Shown here in pieces: positions 1 to 12,765 of a stretch of DNA of 64,000 nucleotides. Every line of letters begins with the position of its first letter. Positions within the stretch are counted from its first letter, which is position 1. The notes below the pieces were generated by a model. It made no database searches, was not told the origin of the DNA, and was given only the letters and a program-made list of their open reading frames with translations. Where the stretch lies: assembly GCA_030549205.1 (NCBI GenBank), contig JAUKTV010000004.1, positions 2,914,001-2,978,000 of the forward strand, written 5' to 3'. The stretch comes from Apiosordaria backusii (lineage: Eukaryota > Ascomycota > Sordariomycetes > Sordariales > Lasiosphaeriaceae). A program made the position numbers and the translations under genes.

Positions 1-958
1 AGAAAGGAACGGCGTCCGAGAGTTGGAAACGTCGAGAATGTGAGGGTTGGGGTTAACTATAGTCTAAACCAAGCAGTTGCAAGTGCATCGGATCCTTTCG
101 GCAGATAAGATCTCACCGGCCCTTCCGAGATAACCGAACCCAGTCGACAACAACGGCCTCAAAAACGGAGAGGTGCAACGGGCGCGATATTCTTCGGCAA
201 ACATGGCTTTGACTCACGTGCGTACGAAGCAAGCATTGCCGGGACTGCACGTCATGTCATACAACCTCGACGGTGGACAAATGGGCTAGGAAGTGAGTGT
301 CGCAGTTGAGTACCTCGGCAAGATTGGTATTCTCTAATGTACATACAAGATGCGCCATAGCCGATGCAAGCTGTATCGAACAGCTGGAGCCACAGTTATC
401 CACATTGTGGTGGTTATGCTTTCACGTGCTGATTGCTGGCTTTTGACGTAGGCGATGGGAAGTAACATGTCGTCCTGACCAGCTTGAATCTCTCTGACTT
501 TCACCGACAGAGTCTGCTTGGGATCCCTCCTCCAGCTCAAGCTTACCTTTAGGTGATGGTGGAAGACTATTCCGCAGATCGGTTCCAGGGCCTTTCTGCA
601 TGCTGGACAGGTCCATGTAGGCGTCCTTGGTTTCTCGGTGGGCATGTGCTCCCTTGTGCCTGTAGGCAAGCTTGTATGCATTCTAGGCAGGTGCTGAACA
701 GAGCTTTGTTTTCCTGTCTTGTCTCCATGTTGAGTACCTAGTATGGGAAGTTACGAGTGGGCAACAGACCGGGCGGTCATGGGCTACTCCTTCGGCTTCA
801 GCTACTTGGAAGACTTTGCGATCCTTGACTGATCTTACAACCATTGGTCTCCTCGTGGTTGCAACATTCGTTTACCGACAACACTCGTTTACTCCGCACA
901 TTGATATACGCACATTGATTTTGAACCCGCAGTCTGGCAGCTCGCCCCAAGAAGCACA
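1..958. other. no gene assigned, left edge
   Basis: Short open frames occur on both strands, the longest 115 codons on the minus strand at 334-681 with one CPAC motif, but none shows intron signals or a recognisable family. Part of this stretch is probably promoter, leader or a first exon of the acyltransferase-like gene that follows. Confidence 0.4.
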
Positions 959-3813
959 ATGGCTGCCCCTCAAACGCCAGCGCAGTTGGGTACCTAGAAT
1001 AATCCAATTACTGTTGGTGACGTCTTCCCGTCCGGCGAAAACGAACAGTTCCCCGGTTTCATACGAGGCCTAAGCTTCAGTGAACATGAAACACCATATC
1101 AAAGGGGGAAGAGGCATGGGCAAGCATTTAAAACGGAGATTCGGCTCAACATCATCCATTACATCCGCAACGGTGGCTTTCCATCAGAGTCAGTTGCCCA
1201 CTACACTATTCAAAATATATGCTAGCAGAAGATACTCACAGTGTTGCAAGGTTCAAATGGTCGAATTGGTGCAACGAGTTCAGAATGCAACTGGATGGCA
1301 GCCCTGATTGGAAACCGATTTTGGATGAGCTGGGGGGAATTGCCGAAGGCGCAGAGGTGGCACTCGACGATATCATTGTGTTGAACGCACGTCAGGAACT
1401 AGCTGCCTGGGGACGAACATGCCGGGATCTAGACATAGCCTGGGAACACACGTTGTGGCCTATCGATGATTATCACGCCTACTACTCAGCCCATGAGCCA
1501 ACCCTTTACCGAAACATCTTGTCGGAGCATGTGGATACGAGTACCAGCGCCTACTTCTCAGATACAGTAACCAATAGCCTCCCCATCGCCACACATTCCT
1601 GGAACATGTCTGCAACTCGGACAAAAGGGGTTCCTGCCCCAAAAAAAGAGGGAGATTTTTACCTTGATAGCGTAACGAAAATACAGCATCCCGTTATCTT
1701 GCTCGAGATCCGCCCAAACCGGGACCTAGATGACCAGAACGCCATCAGCCACTTCATCGTCACTAAGCCTGGCGTGCTCATGATGAGCGGCATGAACATC
1801 TGCGGTTTTTCGGTGGTCCTGGATACAATATTTTCGTCTCTTGATCGCAGACTGCTTCCGAATGATATCCCCATGGTATTCATTGCGCGGAAGATGCTTA
1901 CGTGCTGCACAAATGTGCCAATGGCTATCGAGATGCTCCAGAAACTACGATACGGCTCATCACGGAACCTCCTCTTGTCCCAGAGTGGCACGTTATTGGA
2001 AGATGGCAGCTACAAGGAGGGAGCTGGGGTTAATATTGAGGTGCTCCCGAACCCTTCCAAGGCTGATGACAAAAGCCCGCTTGCGCGGCACATGGGAAGG
2101 CACTATCTCCCGGATCTTCGATGTGCATTGCACACGAATCACATCTTGTCGTGTGACCTTCTCCAAAACTCAAAAGTTATTGACGGTGTGCGGCGACCTG
2201 GCGTCGAAATCTATCCGAAAATAGTCAATTTTCATTACCGCGCTGCAGATTCTCATGTCCGTTTGGCCCGTCTTAAATCCCTCATCAGAGAGTACATGGG
2301 GCCCATTGATGAGGAGGCTGTCCTCAGGTTCTTTTCTGATCACCACAGCGCACCAGAATCTCTTTGTCAGCACACCAAGGAAGACTTGTTTGAGGATCTC
2401 TCTGAGGTATCTGGAAAACTGGAAAAGCCGTGGAGGAGACCCTTGAACAATTATACCGCGTGCTTTGCCGCATATCATCTGAATGATCGGAAGATCACCG
2501 TTTCCACGGGACCGCCGTGTGAAGAGAACACCTTGGTATTTCACCTAAAGGAGAGTCCGCCTTCGCCACCCTCGCCCGTGGGATCCGTGAAATCAGTGTT
2601 TTGGGAAGATGGCCATCAAGACTCGGACCCAGACGTAGCTCACGAGAAAGACGAGGAAAAGGCTCGCAAGAAAACCGAAGAAAATGTGGCACCAAAGCTA
2701 GGCTTAGACAAGAAGTTCAAAGAGCCTCAAAAGCCGATACAGATCAAACCCAAGAAACCCGAAACCCCCAAAGATCCCAAAGACCCCGAACAGCCCAAAA
2801 AGTCCAATCCAGACCCGCGAGTGACATGGCAAAATGTCATATCACGATATATACTCGCGCGCGTTAGAGAGCAGCAAAGACGAAGGTTCCGCACGGCAAG
2901 ATACATGATTGAACTTGGGCGGAAGATGGACATAGCAAGACAGTGGGAGAGGGAACAGCGTGAATACTCGGAATCCTTCCCGGACCAAAACCAGACGGAG
3001 GCCGTCGTCGAAACATCAGACGAGGAAGAGAAAAGACGGCAAGAACAAGAACAGAGGAGATTGGATACTATGCGGCTGGTCCACCAAAGGCAGCAGGTCT
3101 CCGACCCAAACCGGCTGATGATGTTACACCCGAATGAAATCCATGGCACGCTGCCGGACGTGACCCAGGAGGACAGGAAACTGAGCCGTTTCACTGAGGT
3201 CGAAGAGATGGAAATGGAGAGCTATCATCGGGGAGTGAGGGCCCTCTATGACTATTCCGCCGAGGCGAGAATGGGGCTCGAGGCTATGGCGAGGTGGCGG
3301 CTTGAAAACGGCCTGAAACCCAGGGGCTCTTCTCTGCTGCGGACCGAGGCGGCATGGGACAATTATGGCGCCACCGCTGCCGCTGTCCCTGAGATGGGAG
3401 AGCATGGCGACGAGAACAACGAGCGGGCGCCAATTGCCGAGTATGACGAGAAGACGGGCCACAGACTGTTTCTGCGATGGGGCCGCCCGCTGCGCGAGAT
3501 TCTTCCGCCCCGTCGCCTGGAGTGGTACCACACACAGGAGGCGAAGTTGAAGAAGCAGCGCAAGAGGAATCCGGGGCTGTGGCAGAAAAGGAAAAAGGAA
3601 AGGAGAAAGTTTTTGGAAGACGAAAAGAAGCGGGAGGAGGAGGAGAGGGAGAAGGAGAGGAGGCGGGAGGAGTATTACAGGAAGAAGCGGGAGGAGGAGG
3701 AAGAGAAGAAGCGAAAGGAGGAAGAGGAAAAGAAGAAGCCTCGGCCGCCGCCTGTTCCTCGCAGAAAATCGGTAAAAAAGAATAAGAGGAAGGGTAGAAA
3801 ACACAGGAGGTGA
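959..3813 (+). CDS. acyl-CoA:6-APA acyltransferase-like (C45/AAT) protein with charged C-terminal extension
   Basis: The first ~430 residues resemble the AAT/C45 Ntn-hydrolase family of penicillin acyltransferase. Family marks are ETPYQRGKRHG at 1088-1120, GIAEGAEV and LNARQEL. An intron at 1189-1241 (GTCAGT to CACAG, 53 nt) joins two frames in phase and gives FPSDVARFKW. The start is unresolved: the ATG at 959 meets an in-frame TAG at 995, so either another intron lies upstream or the 5' end is damaged. Where the family has a catalytic Cys in a DGCTS-like motif, this protein has DTSTSAYF, with Ser at codon 1540-1542. From about 2540 onward there is a long disordered, coiled-coil-prone extension rich in Lys, Glu and Arg. 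The substrate is unknown; penicillin synthesis should not be inferred. Confidence 0.6.
3587..3745 (+). repeat. polypurine GAG/AAG tract
   Basis: A nearly pure purine stretch in the 3' end of the acyltransferase-like gene, encoding Glu/Lys/Arg-only sequence. Confidence 0.8.
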
Positions 3814-4391
3814 TGAGCTGGCTGAAAGGGGAAAAGGTTATGGTTCTGTATGGGAATTTGAACGAAAGCGGTTAAAAGGTATGGATTGACAGAAAAAAAT
3901 AGCGAAAATATACAGCAAGCGTTGCGTAACATCGAGTTGATATTCTGTCAAACTGATGATGTTATGAGAAAAGGGGCCAAATAGGGGTAAGGTCTTGGGG
4001 TTGACACCACGTGCCAAGACTGTTTATATGTGTTGCTGCGGCAAGCTCAAGAAAGGCAACGGGAGGGAGTTGAAATATGAGTTTCATGAAGCAAAGGGTG
4101 ACCTGCAGTGGAATACGTATAGAAAATCATGTTTTAAAGATTTGGGAGTATACAGACACGTGGGTGACACAGAGACAAGAATGCATGTATGTTCTTCCTC
4201 TAAATTCCGCTCCCTACTAGACGACATGAAATAACAACACAAAAACGCCGATACTCTATTTCACATATACACCCACCCACACAAATCAAAGAAAAGACAG
4301 CCATGGTATAGACAAGACTTATCACCCACCCTTGTATCATAAGCTCAAAAAAAATCCATTTTGTATACAACCCAGTATTTTCAACTGTAGC
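3814..4391. other. intergenic, convergent gene ends
   Basis: This stretch lies between the 3' ends of the acyltransferase-like gene and ERV41. It presumably holds both 3' UTRs. I see no convincing gene or repeat. Confidence 0.5.
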
Positions 4392-5689
4392 TTAATCCTC
4401 ATACCCCGCATCCCCCTTCGCTCCCAACATCCCCTGACTGTGCCCTGCGTTTCTCCTCCTCCTCCCCAGAACCTCCTTCACCCAGTCACTCAACCTGAAC
4501 CCCCAGTGTCCCGCCACCATGGCACCACTGAGGATATTCACCACCTTGATCATAAACACAAAGAAGCTGTCCCTGTCCTCGATGATATTCAGCAGGATAG
4601 GCTCAATGTCGTACTTTACGAAGATCCCGGGTATCATCTGCATCTCCATGTTCTCCGGGATGGGAGCGGACTGCTCGGTCACGGCGTACTGGTTGGTGAA
4701 GATGGAGCGGGAGGAGTATGACTCTGGCTGTCCGACGCTGTAGACAGTGGGCACGACAGAGAGGAAATACTGAAAGCGATAGAAGTGGGATTTCTCGGGG
4801 ACGGTGTTGACTGTTTGGTCGAGGGGGTTGATCAGGGAGGGAAGGTAAGGACCGAAGGAGAGCTCGTTGATGATGTGGGAGAAGTTGAACGCTGTGATAA
4901 CAAAATTAGCAACGGCTTGCCATGAACCGAGAAGAAAAAACATACCATCATGAGAAAGATGCTCCCCAAACTGCGCATACCCATGCCCCCTCGCCGTGAC
5001 ATGAAAGTCACCCTGCACCTTGTTTAGCTCCAGCGTCCCATAAATCCGGCAACTATCCGCCTCCCTCCCCCACAACCTCGGCGTCTTCCCCCACCTCCCC
5101 TTCTTGCTCCCCAGCGCAACAATATCATGCACGTGCTCCTCCCCAAACCCTTCCTCCTGCGTCCCATCGACAAACCCCTCCCCTGTCAAGAGTCTTCCGT
5201 GAGTATCCCTCCCGAGCTTGTGGATTCCCCGTTGATCAATCCACTGGCCGAAGTTGGTCGGGTCGCGGTACAACGCCTCCGCCGCCAAAATCCTATCCCC
5301 GGAGGCGTCCTGAACGTTGACGTGCACGTCCGGGCACTTCATCTTGATGACGAGGTCGAGGTTGAGGTTCATGCCGTGCGAGACGCCCTTCTCGACGGCG
5401 AAGGTGTGGGTTTCGGTGCCGCGCCACCAGCGGGCGAGCTCGGTCCAGACGAGGCAGAGGGAGAGGATCGTCATGGCGACTGTCCACTTGCCGCCTGAGG
5501 AGGTGTGGGTTACGTATTGGGGTTTTGCTTTTGCTAGAGGGGTATGGATGTTAGCTGGTGATAGACAGGGTGAGGAAGGAACCGGGAAAACATACGAAAG
5601 GCATCGAAGGCGCTGACAATGCTGCCTTTGGCGGCGAACGGGTCGCCATCGTCGAGGCGGTGGCCACGTTTTTCGTCGTAGCCGCTCAT
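4392..5689 (-). CDS. erv41: Erv41/ERGIC-2 family ER-Golgi cargo receptor subunit
   Basis: Three exons, complement of 4392-4891, 4946-5533 and 5596-5689, give 393 residues. Introns of 54 and 62 nt both start GTATGT; the 54-nt one stays open in frame and could be missed. The protein starts MSGYDEKRGHRLDDGDPFAA, has a first membrane segment around MTILSLCLVWTELARWW, a long lumenal domain with FNFSHIINELSFGPY, and a second membrane segment near the C terminus (FVFMIKVVNILSGAMVAG). This is the Erv41/Erv46 topology: both ends cytosolic, large lumenal domain, cycling in COPII/COPI vesicles and acting with Erv46 in retrieval of ER residents. Identification is firm at family level; FNFSH favours Erv41 over Erv46. 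Confidence 0.88.
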
Positions 5690-6440
5690 CGTTGCTGTTG
5701 TTGGGTTGGACTGCTGTGTTTCTTGTGCGACAGGTGCGTCGGTATGCCTAGCTCTCGGCTGGCTGCAAGTTTCGAGTTCGCGCGCGCAGTAGTCGTGCCC
5801 GTCTGTCTGTCTTCGGCAACAGTATCAGATTGTTGAGTACTCTCGTTCCGGTTCAGCAGACCGTTGGTGTCGTCGTCGTCGTTGTATCTCAGCTCAAAGC
5901 CCCAAGATGGCCGCTGATCATGTCCCTCCGTGGGCCCCTCCACCAGCCTCGAATTCTAGTTGTCGGGAAGAAAAGTTGGGGTTACCGCATCGGCGTCGGT
6001 AAGACCATCAGTTCCTTTGACAGCGACAATCCAATTGTCTACTGCCAGCCGTCAATCCCTCGCGTCAAAGAAATATTGTCTCGAAAATACAAGTCAGGAA
6101 TCAACGCCGCCAACCGTTGCAGCATCGCCAATTGAATCTTGAGGACAGCTTGACCTTTCTGCGGGCAGATCCCAGTGCCAAGACATGCGCCGCCAAGTTC
6201 CAGCTCCACGCTAACGGTTGGCAGACCCCTGTCAGTGACCCCTGGTTGTGGGGGCTTGTGCATGCGTGGGGTTGTGACCACTTACAAGTCACTCAAGTGA
6301 AAATCAAATGAGACGGGAGTCAAGAATAAACGATTCATGTTCCCGCTACTTTCCTTAAGCTACGGTTTTCAAATAAGTATACTTCTAGATTACCTGGCCA
6401 TAATATTTCAATCTATGCCCCCCTCCCCCCCCTCCCAAGA
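5690..6440. other. intergenic between ERV41 and fluG
   Basis: This holds the ERV41 promoter and leader and the 3' end of fluG. Short open frames on both strands have no supporting features. Confidence 0.45.
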
Positions 6441-9268
6441 TCAATACCGCTCCATCAACCACAACCTCCTCTCATCAGCCCCCATCTTCCCCAGAAACTC
6501 TCCCTCAAACTCCTTGATAGCCACATACCTCTCCACCAGCTCACTCCCCAACATTTCCACCATTTCCGTATCCTCCTGCAACGCCTTCAACGCCTCCTCC
6601 ACACTCCCAGGCAGCATCTGCGAAATTCCCAGCTCCTTCCGATCCATATCAGTCAACGTGGCCGGGTCCAACTCACAATCGCCCCAAACCATCTTCTCCT
6701 CCTTCTCAACACCCCTAATACCCGCCAGCAAAATAGCCGAAGCAGCAAAATAAGGATTCGCCAACCCGTCAATAATCTTCACCTCCCAGTGCGACCCCTC
6801 AATCTTCCTCAGTGCCGTCTCGCGATTCTGAGTACCCCAGGTCACCCACCTTCCACCAGCCCACACACCGTCCTGCGCCCTATCATAGCTCGCCGCGTTG
6901 GAGTAAGTGAACGCCGTAATGGCGCGCAGGTGCTTGAGAACCCCAGCGTAGAACTGCTGCGTTACCTTCTCCGAGTCAAAAGCGTCGGGCTCTGGCAGGA
7001 TAGACATGTGCATGTGAGCCGCCGTGCCGCAAGCTTTGGGAAATGGCTTCGGGTGGAGAGTCATCTTGAAGCCTGCCTCGGTAGCCAGATTGGCCATGAC
7101 GTCCCGTGTGTGCAATAGGGTATCAACCGCCTGAACGGGTGGATAAGGCGGAAGAATGAGCTCGAACTGGCCAGTGGCGGACTCGGCGTGGATCTGCTCG
7201 ACGTAAATATCCATCTGGGCAAGTGCCTCGACCATGTTCTTGAGCAGGGCCTTGATTTTGGGATTGGCGTAGTACTTTGAAACAGACCATGCGTGGCCAT
7301 CTGTCTTGAGAGTTGTGTAGCGATCCAACACTGAGTCGGTGTCAACACGCTCAAGCAACAAAAACTCAATCTCAAACCCAAGAAGAAAATTAAGCCCCTT
7401 CTGGGCACCGATTTCCACCGTCCGAAGAAGCAACGACCGAGGACAAAGCGGCACGGGTAGCCCATCCTGTTCACGGAACTCGCCATGCATGCTAATGTGT
7501 CCTTCAACGGGACCATGCTTGAGCGAGGTGAAATCGGGATGTAATCGATACTCGCCTGTCGGAGAGGCACTTGGAATGAGATAGTCGTTCTGAATCATAC
7601 CAAAGACAGCCTTGGTGATACCAATGTCTGTTGATCTCCCAGCCTCCAAGAGAGACATGAACTTGCGGAAGGGAACCAGTCGCATGCGCTGGAGGGCCGT
7701 GTAGTCATTCCAACAAATCTGGACAAAAGTGGGCTCAATAGTGTTGCTAAGAAACTCCTGGAGTACTGTAAGGTCGCGGGAGGGATATGGGTATCTCGTA
7801 AGGGATCTGCTGGCAACTTCTTGGGCCTCTGGAAAGTCCAGCCCAAGATGATACAGCTTGTTTGCGTTTCTGAACAGCAAGTCCTTTACGAGCTCGATTG
7901 CGGCCTTCCACCCGAGTTGTCCTTTTAGGACGTAACTGCAGAGAACCTGGAGACGTTAGTCGACATGTTGGATTTCGGGAGATCTTGGAATGCCTACAGT
8001 TTCGAAAGCCTCCCTTATCTGCAAAATCGCCAGCAGATACGTCTCAGGAAACCAATGGCCATCTGTGCTCCACAAGATCTTGGACCAGGGACATAATTCC
8101 AGAATCTCCATGAGCAGTCTTTCCTGTCCGTCCTTGCTGATACAAGGAAACACCTCCCCGATGTCGGCATACACGTTCTTATAAACAGTTGCCATGTACG
8201 CGATCTCCTTCGTGAACGGGTACCCAGCATGCAGCAGCACCATGGGCACATCCGGGTAAGCCCTGACGAACTCCTGCAAGTGGCCAGGTGAAGCCTTTGC
8301 CAAGGTCAAGTCGCTATCTCCCAACCCTGTGTGAAACTGAATCGGTTTCTTGAGTTTCCTCGGGATCTTCTCCTCTTGCCCCTTTACTTTATGATGACGA
8401 ATCAAAGTTGCCGTTCGGTGAATGATATAACCATTCAGACTCGAGTGCTCCAGCCTCGCAGTACCCCCCTTCAAGAATTTCTTGACCACTTCTTTTAAGG
8501 CCGGTTGCACCACATCCTTAGTTGGTTCCTTGCCCGCAACATCTAATCCAGTCCTATAAGCAACCACACTCTTGAAGGCGACGACAAGAGGATCGTCAAT
8601 CGCACTCTTGATAGCATTATCAAACGACGCCGCCCAGTCCTCCCAAAAATCCTTGAGTTCCACCGGATCGTTGAGAATAGCCTCTGGCCTCACCGCCTTA
8701 TGGAGCGCCGCCTTATGGAGCTCACCTGCACTAAGATGCTTCACCAAGTCCGCCGCAACTGATTCAATCCTAACAATCCTCTTGCACGGGCTCTGTAAAT
8801 ACGAGCTATGCCACTCAAAATCCTCCACAGCATCCTTGTCGTCCAACCTGTCATCCAACAGAATCGTGTGCACGCCCTCGAGACAGCGGCTTATCCATTC
8901 GGACCAAATATCAGGCTCGTCGGGATCCAAGCGGATTGCTTCGAGCTTGGCAACGATGCTCTCCCAGGTGGCTGGGCACTTGAGTTCTTTGGATAGCTGC
9001 CTAACGGCGCGCAGGTGGGGCAAGGTGGTGGTTGCGTTCTCGATGGCGTCGCCCGAGGCTTCGGAGGTGATATGTAGGAGGGGATATTTTCCCTGATTCG
9101 CCCAATTCAGAAGCGGGTGGGCATGATGATCGATTATGGGCGTGGTTCGTATGGTGTGGACGAGGAGGTCTAGCTGGGACTGGGTGATCGTATTCTTTTG
9201 AGATCTGGTTAATATTTGGTATATCGTAGATGGGTAGATGGATATTGATCAGGCTGTCAACTTACCAT
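6441..9268 (-). CDS. fluG: FluG-type amidohydrolase / type I glutamine synthetase-like fusion protein
   Basis: Two coding blocks, complement of 6441-7946 and 7998-9204, are joined by a 51-nt intron (7947-7997) that gives ...REAFETVLCSYVLKG... in phase. The N-terminal ~400 residues are an amidohydrolase-like domain beginning near TTPIIDHHAHPLL. The C-terminal ~500 residues are a glutamine synthetase catalytic domain with AAHMHMSI and DGLANPYFAASAILLAG. This order is that of Aspergillus FluG, which is needed for the extracellular signal that triggers conidiation; the biochemical activity of the GS domain in that family is not settled. The 5' end is uncertain. An ATG at 9268-9266 is followed directly by GTAAGT and an acceptor TTAACCAG precedes 9204, but that join is out of phase, so the true first exon may be different. 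Confidence 0.85.
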
Positions 9269-11010
9269 TGTGTGTGGTTAGTTTCAGTTCAAGGGCCTAG
9301 ATGGATGGTTGTAGGTATCTCTGCAACTGGATTAGATCTTTGACAAAGTACTGCGTGTACGTTGTATACTGGGTATCAAACATACTGCTAGGTGAGTATC
9401 ACGGTGGAACGAACCCTCTAATTTAGTGTGAATGACGTCCGCTCACTTTTCTGGTGGTTCAAGAAGCTCTGAAATTTGATGGTGTCATGGAATAAGCTGA
9501 AGTAGTGGTGCAGTGCCGGTGACAATGTCATACAGAAAACGGAAGGGCCAACCCAGTAAGATGATGTCGGCTGTTCTGATCGAGAGAGTCCGAGAGGCAC
9601 GCAGCTCCGAAAAAGATGTGTCAGTGCCCAAGTGCCAAGCGATGATGCCAGCAGCGATCATCAAGCTGAGTGGTTCTTTCCATCGTGCGTGCAGATTGGA
9701 CCGGTGCCGACACGATCACCCAATGCTAGGTGGACTATCCGGGGTCTTCTTTGTGTCACCATGCAATTGAACGGGCCGAAAATAGCCATCAATCTCAGAT
9801 ACAGGAACGTGAGAGCGAACTTCAGGGCAATGCTCCATAATCGTCGATATTCAACTTCGATTTAATAGGGCTGAGTCTATTGAACACTAACGGCTGGGGT
9901 TAGCCGAGTGCGTCCACCTGCCAAGCAGCGGATGTTTATCACTTGGCATGAATGATTAAGAGTGGGTCAACAAATTAATATGTGAACGATCTCTCCACAA
10001 GATACTGAAGCATCAGGAGTAACCCAATTCATCATTGCAACTGCCAATCAATATCATTAGCTTGTCTGACACCCGACGGTGGTGACGGCGCCAGACATGA
10101 CAGTGACGGTGCCAGGGCTGGTTGGATGGCCCGTGTCGCCCTTGCTGACAAGACTGCGGGAGGCTGCTTGGCAAATGCTTGGTCTGATCGCCAAGAGCAG
10201 CCAATTCGACGTGTTCCCCATCATTCAAGATGCCAAGTCTTGAAGGAAAGGATTGAGATATAAAAACACCAACGTCATGCTTAGCTCAGGGAGAGCTTCA
10301 AGAGAGAGCTGGAATGTAGTTCTTCCAGAAACAGATCCGTACCTAGTAGAATTGCGCAGGTAATTAGATGATGAATCAGCATGAGGCAGCCCTCGTGTCC
10401 CTTATCAGGCCACATCCCTCCCTGCCCACACCCGCCATCCCGAGGGGTGCCTCTTTCCGGAAGTGATGGATGGCTGTATGCGATACCCAGACATCCTTGT
10501 TCTGCTGTTAGACAGCCCCTCGGTTTGCGTACGCTGTTTCGTTGTCGTCTCCAAGGCCGGCACTATTGGCTCGACGGTCTTCGCAAGTCACTGCAATCTT
10601 CTCTCCAGGACTGATTTCATTAGTGCTGTGTGTCGCTCACGTCGCTCCAGCACGCGCGCATCAAGACCCAGATTAGCGACACTTGCCCCAATTCCAAGTT
10701 TTCCCTCCTTTGCCCCGTCTTTTCCTTGTTCGCCATCCACCAACGCCGAATCGCGACATCACTCGTTCAAGAAGGTCCCGGAATCCACTCGCTTTTTGCA
10801 ACACTTCTTCGTACGGAAAACAACAAAAAACAGAACAAAAAGAAAATCAACATCGTCATCACGGCCCCAGTGGTCTCAACCTAGGACCGTCCGGCTTTTT
10901 CAACGGCGATCCATTGATACACCCACATTCGTTTTCCATTCTTCAGCCCCCCCTTTCCGGTCGCTTTTTTTGGTCATCAACAAACAACCAAAACAACAAC
11001 GATACCCAAC
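9269..11010. other. intergenic, divergent promoters of fluG and the GH76 gene
   Basis: About 1.7 kb separates two divergent genes. The right part (about 10800-11010) is rich in CAACAA and CCC and looks like the transcribed leader of the GH76 gene. Open frames of 60-180 codons exist but lack family motifs. Confidence 0.45.
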
Positions 11011-12556
11011 ATGATTTCATCAATACGGCTCACGACGGCCGCCCTGCTGGGAAGCGCTGCCGTCGCCAATGCCGCCACCTACAGTATCGCGTCAAATGGT
11101 GCGCATCCCTTCACTCTCACCAATTACATCCGTAAATACTAACAATCCCCCAAGCCGACATCAAGCAAACCTCCTCCCTCCTCGCCTGGGACCTCCTTCA
11201 GTACTACAAAGGCAACCTCACCGGCCAAACCCCCGGCATCCTCCCCGGCCCTCCCCCAGCAGGCGATTACTACTGGTGGGAAGGCGGCGCCATGTGGGGG
11301 ACGTTAATCGACTACTGGAAGTTCACCGGCGACTCCAGCTACAACCATCTCATCACCCAAGCCATGCTCTGGCAGGTGGGCCCAGATAAAGACTACATGC
11401 CCCCCAACGTCACCGCGTCATTGGGCAACGACGATCAGGGGTTCTGGGGGATGTCGGCGATGCTGGCGGCCGAGAACAACTTCCCTGATCCGCCGGATGA
11501 CGAGCCGCAGTGGCTGGCGCTGGCGCAGGCCGTGTTCAACACCCAGGCGAGCGCGGATAGGCACGATACGACGTGCAACGGGGGGTTGAGGTGGCAGATT
11601 CCGTGGTCGAATAATGGGTATAATTACAAGAACAGTCAGTTTTCAGGTTTACTTTTGTAACAGGGAAGGTAAAAAGTGCTGACACATGGCAGGTATCGCG
11701 AACGGATGCTTTTTCAACTTGGGCGCGAGACTGGCTCGGTACACGGGCAACACGACGTATGCGGACTGGGCGGAAAAGACATGGGACTGGATGAGGGGAG
11801 TCGGGTTCATGGACGACAAGTACAACATCTACGACGGCGGGCACGTCGAGCACAACTGCACCGACATCAACCGGGCGCAATTTTCGTACAACAACGGGGT
11901 GTTTTTGCTGGGGGCGGCGTACATGTATAACTATGTAGGTCGTCTTTTTTCATGTTTCTGGGCCCGTAAGATTGACTAACGCACATTAGACAAACGGCAG
12001 CGACATCTGGCGCGAACGCCTCGACGGCCTCGTCGACGCCACCATCCGGGTCTTCTTCCCCGACAACATCGCCTACGAAGTTGCCTGCGAGGAGCACATG
12101 TCCTGCACCACCGACATGTTGAGTTTTAAAGGCTACGTCGCCCGCTGGATGGCCACCGCTACCCAAGTCGCGCCCTTTCTCGCCCCCAGGGTTCTGCCCG
12201 TGCTGCGAACTTCCGCCGAGGCCGCCATCTCCAGTTGCACAGGCGAGCAGAACGGACAAAGAGCATGTGGGTTTAAGTGGTCCACAAAGACTTTCGACGG
12301 GAGCGTGGGAGCCGGCCAGCAGATGAATGTGCTGGGGGCGGTGTCGTCGTTGTTGATTGGGCAGAGTAGGGCTCCTGTGACGAACTCGACGGGGGGCACG
12401 AGTAAGGGGGATCCGAATGCGGGCAGCCAGAGTGATAACTTCAAGGACAAGTACCTGCCGCCGACGACGGGGGATAAGGCTGGGGCGGGGATAATGACGG
12501 TGTTGATATTGGTTAGTGTGGTGGGGACGTTTGGGTGGATGAGCACTGGTGTTTAG
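11011..12556 (+). CDS. GPI-anchored GH76 endo-1,6-alpha-mannosidase-like protein (Dfg5/Dcw1 family)
   Basis: Four exons (11011-11098, 11155-11634, 11693-11934, 11990-12556) give 458 residues. Introns are 55-58 nt; the first has a TACTAAC branch site. The N terminus [19 protein letters not shown] is a secretion signal. The body has the GH76 fold motifs [14 protein letters not shown] and the Asp-Asp pair in GNDDQGFWG (residues 122-123), which matches the catalytic pair of the family. The C terminus is a hydrophobic stretch ([17 protein letters not shown]) after a small-residue linker, as in GPI-attachment signals. Dfg5/Dcw1 proteins act at the plasma membrane or wall and are thought to cross-link glycoproteins into the wall through their GPI mannan. 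Confidence 0.9.
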
Positions 12557-12765
12557 GTTTCCTTGACCAGGGAGATATATTGATGAAGTTTTTTTTTTTT
12601 TCTGTGACGAAGGAAATGACAAAATTGGGTATTGGAAGTCATTCTGGGGTGTATGTATGTATTTAGCGTGGGCTTTCGCGTTTGGTGTACTTGTACTGTA
12701 GTGTAATATTCCATTTGTACTGTTGACTTTGTCGTATCATTATCATTTTGTCAAATGTTGCCTGA

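Noticed and set aside
334..681. 115-codon minus-strand frame with CPACRKA
   Set aside because: A single CxxC, no partner residues, no splice signals and unlike any zinc-binding family I know.
10463..11014. 183-codon plus-strand frame before the GH76 gene
   Set aside because: Ser/Arg/Thr-rich translation of what looks like the leader; it overlaps the true start in another frame.
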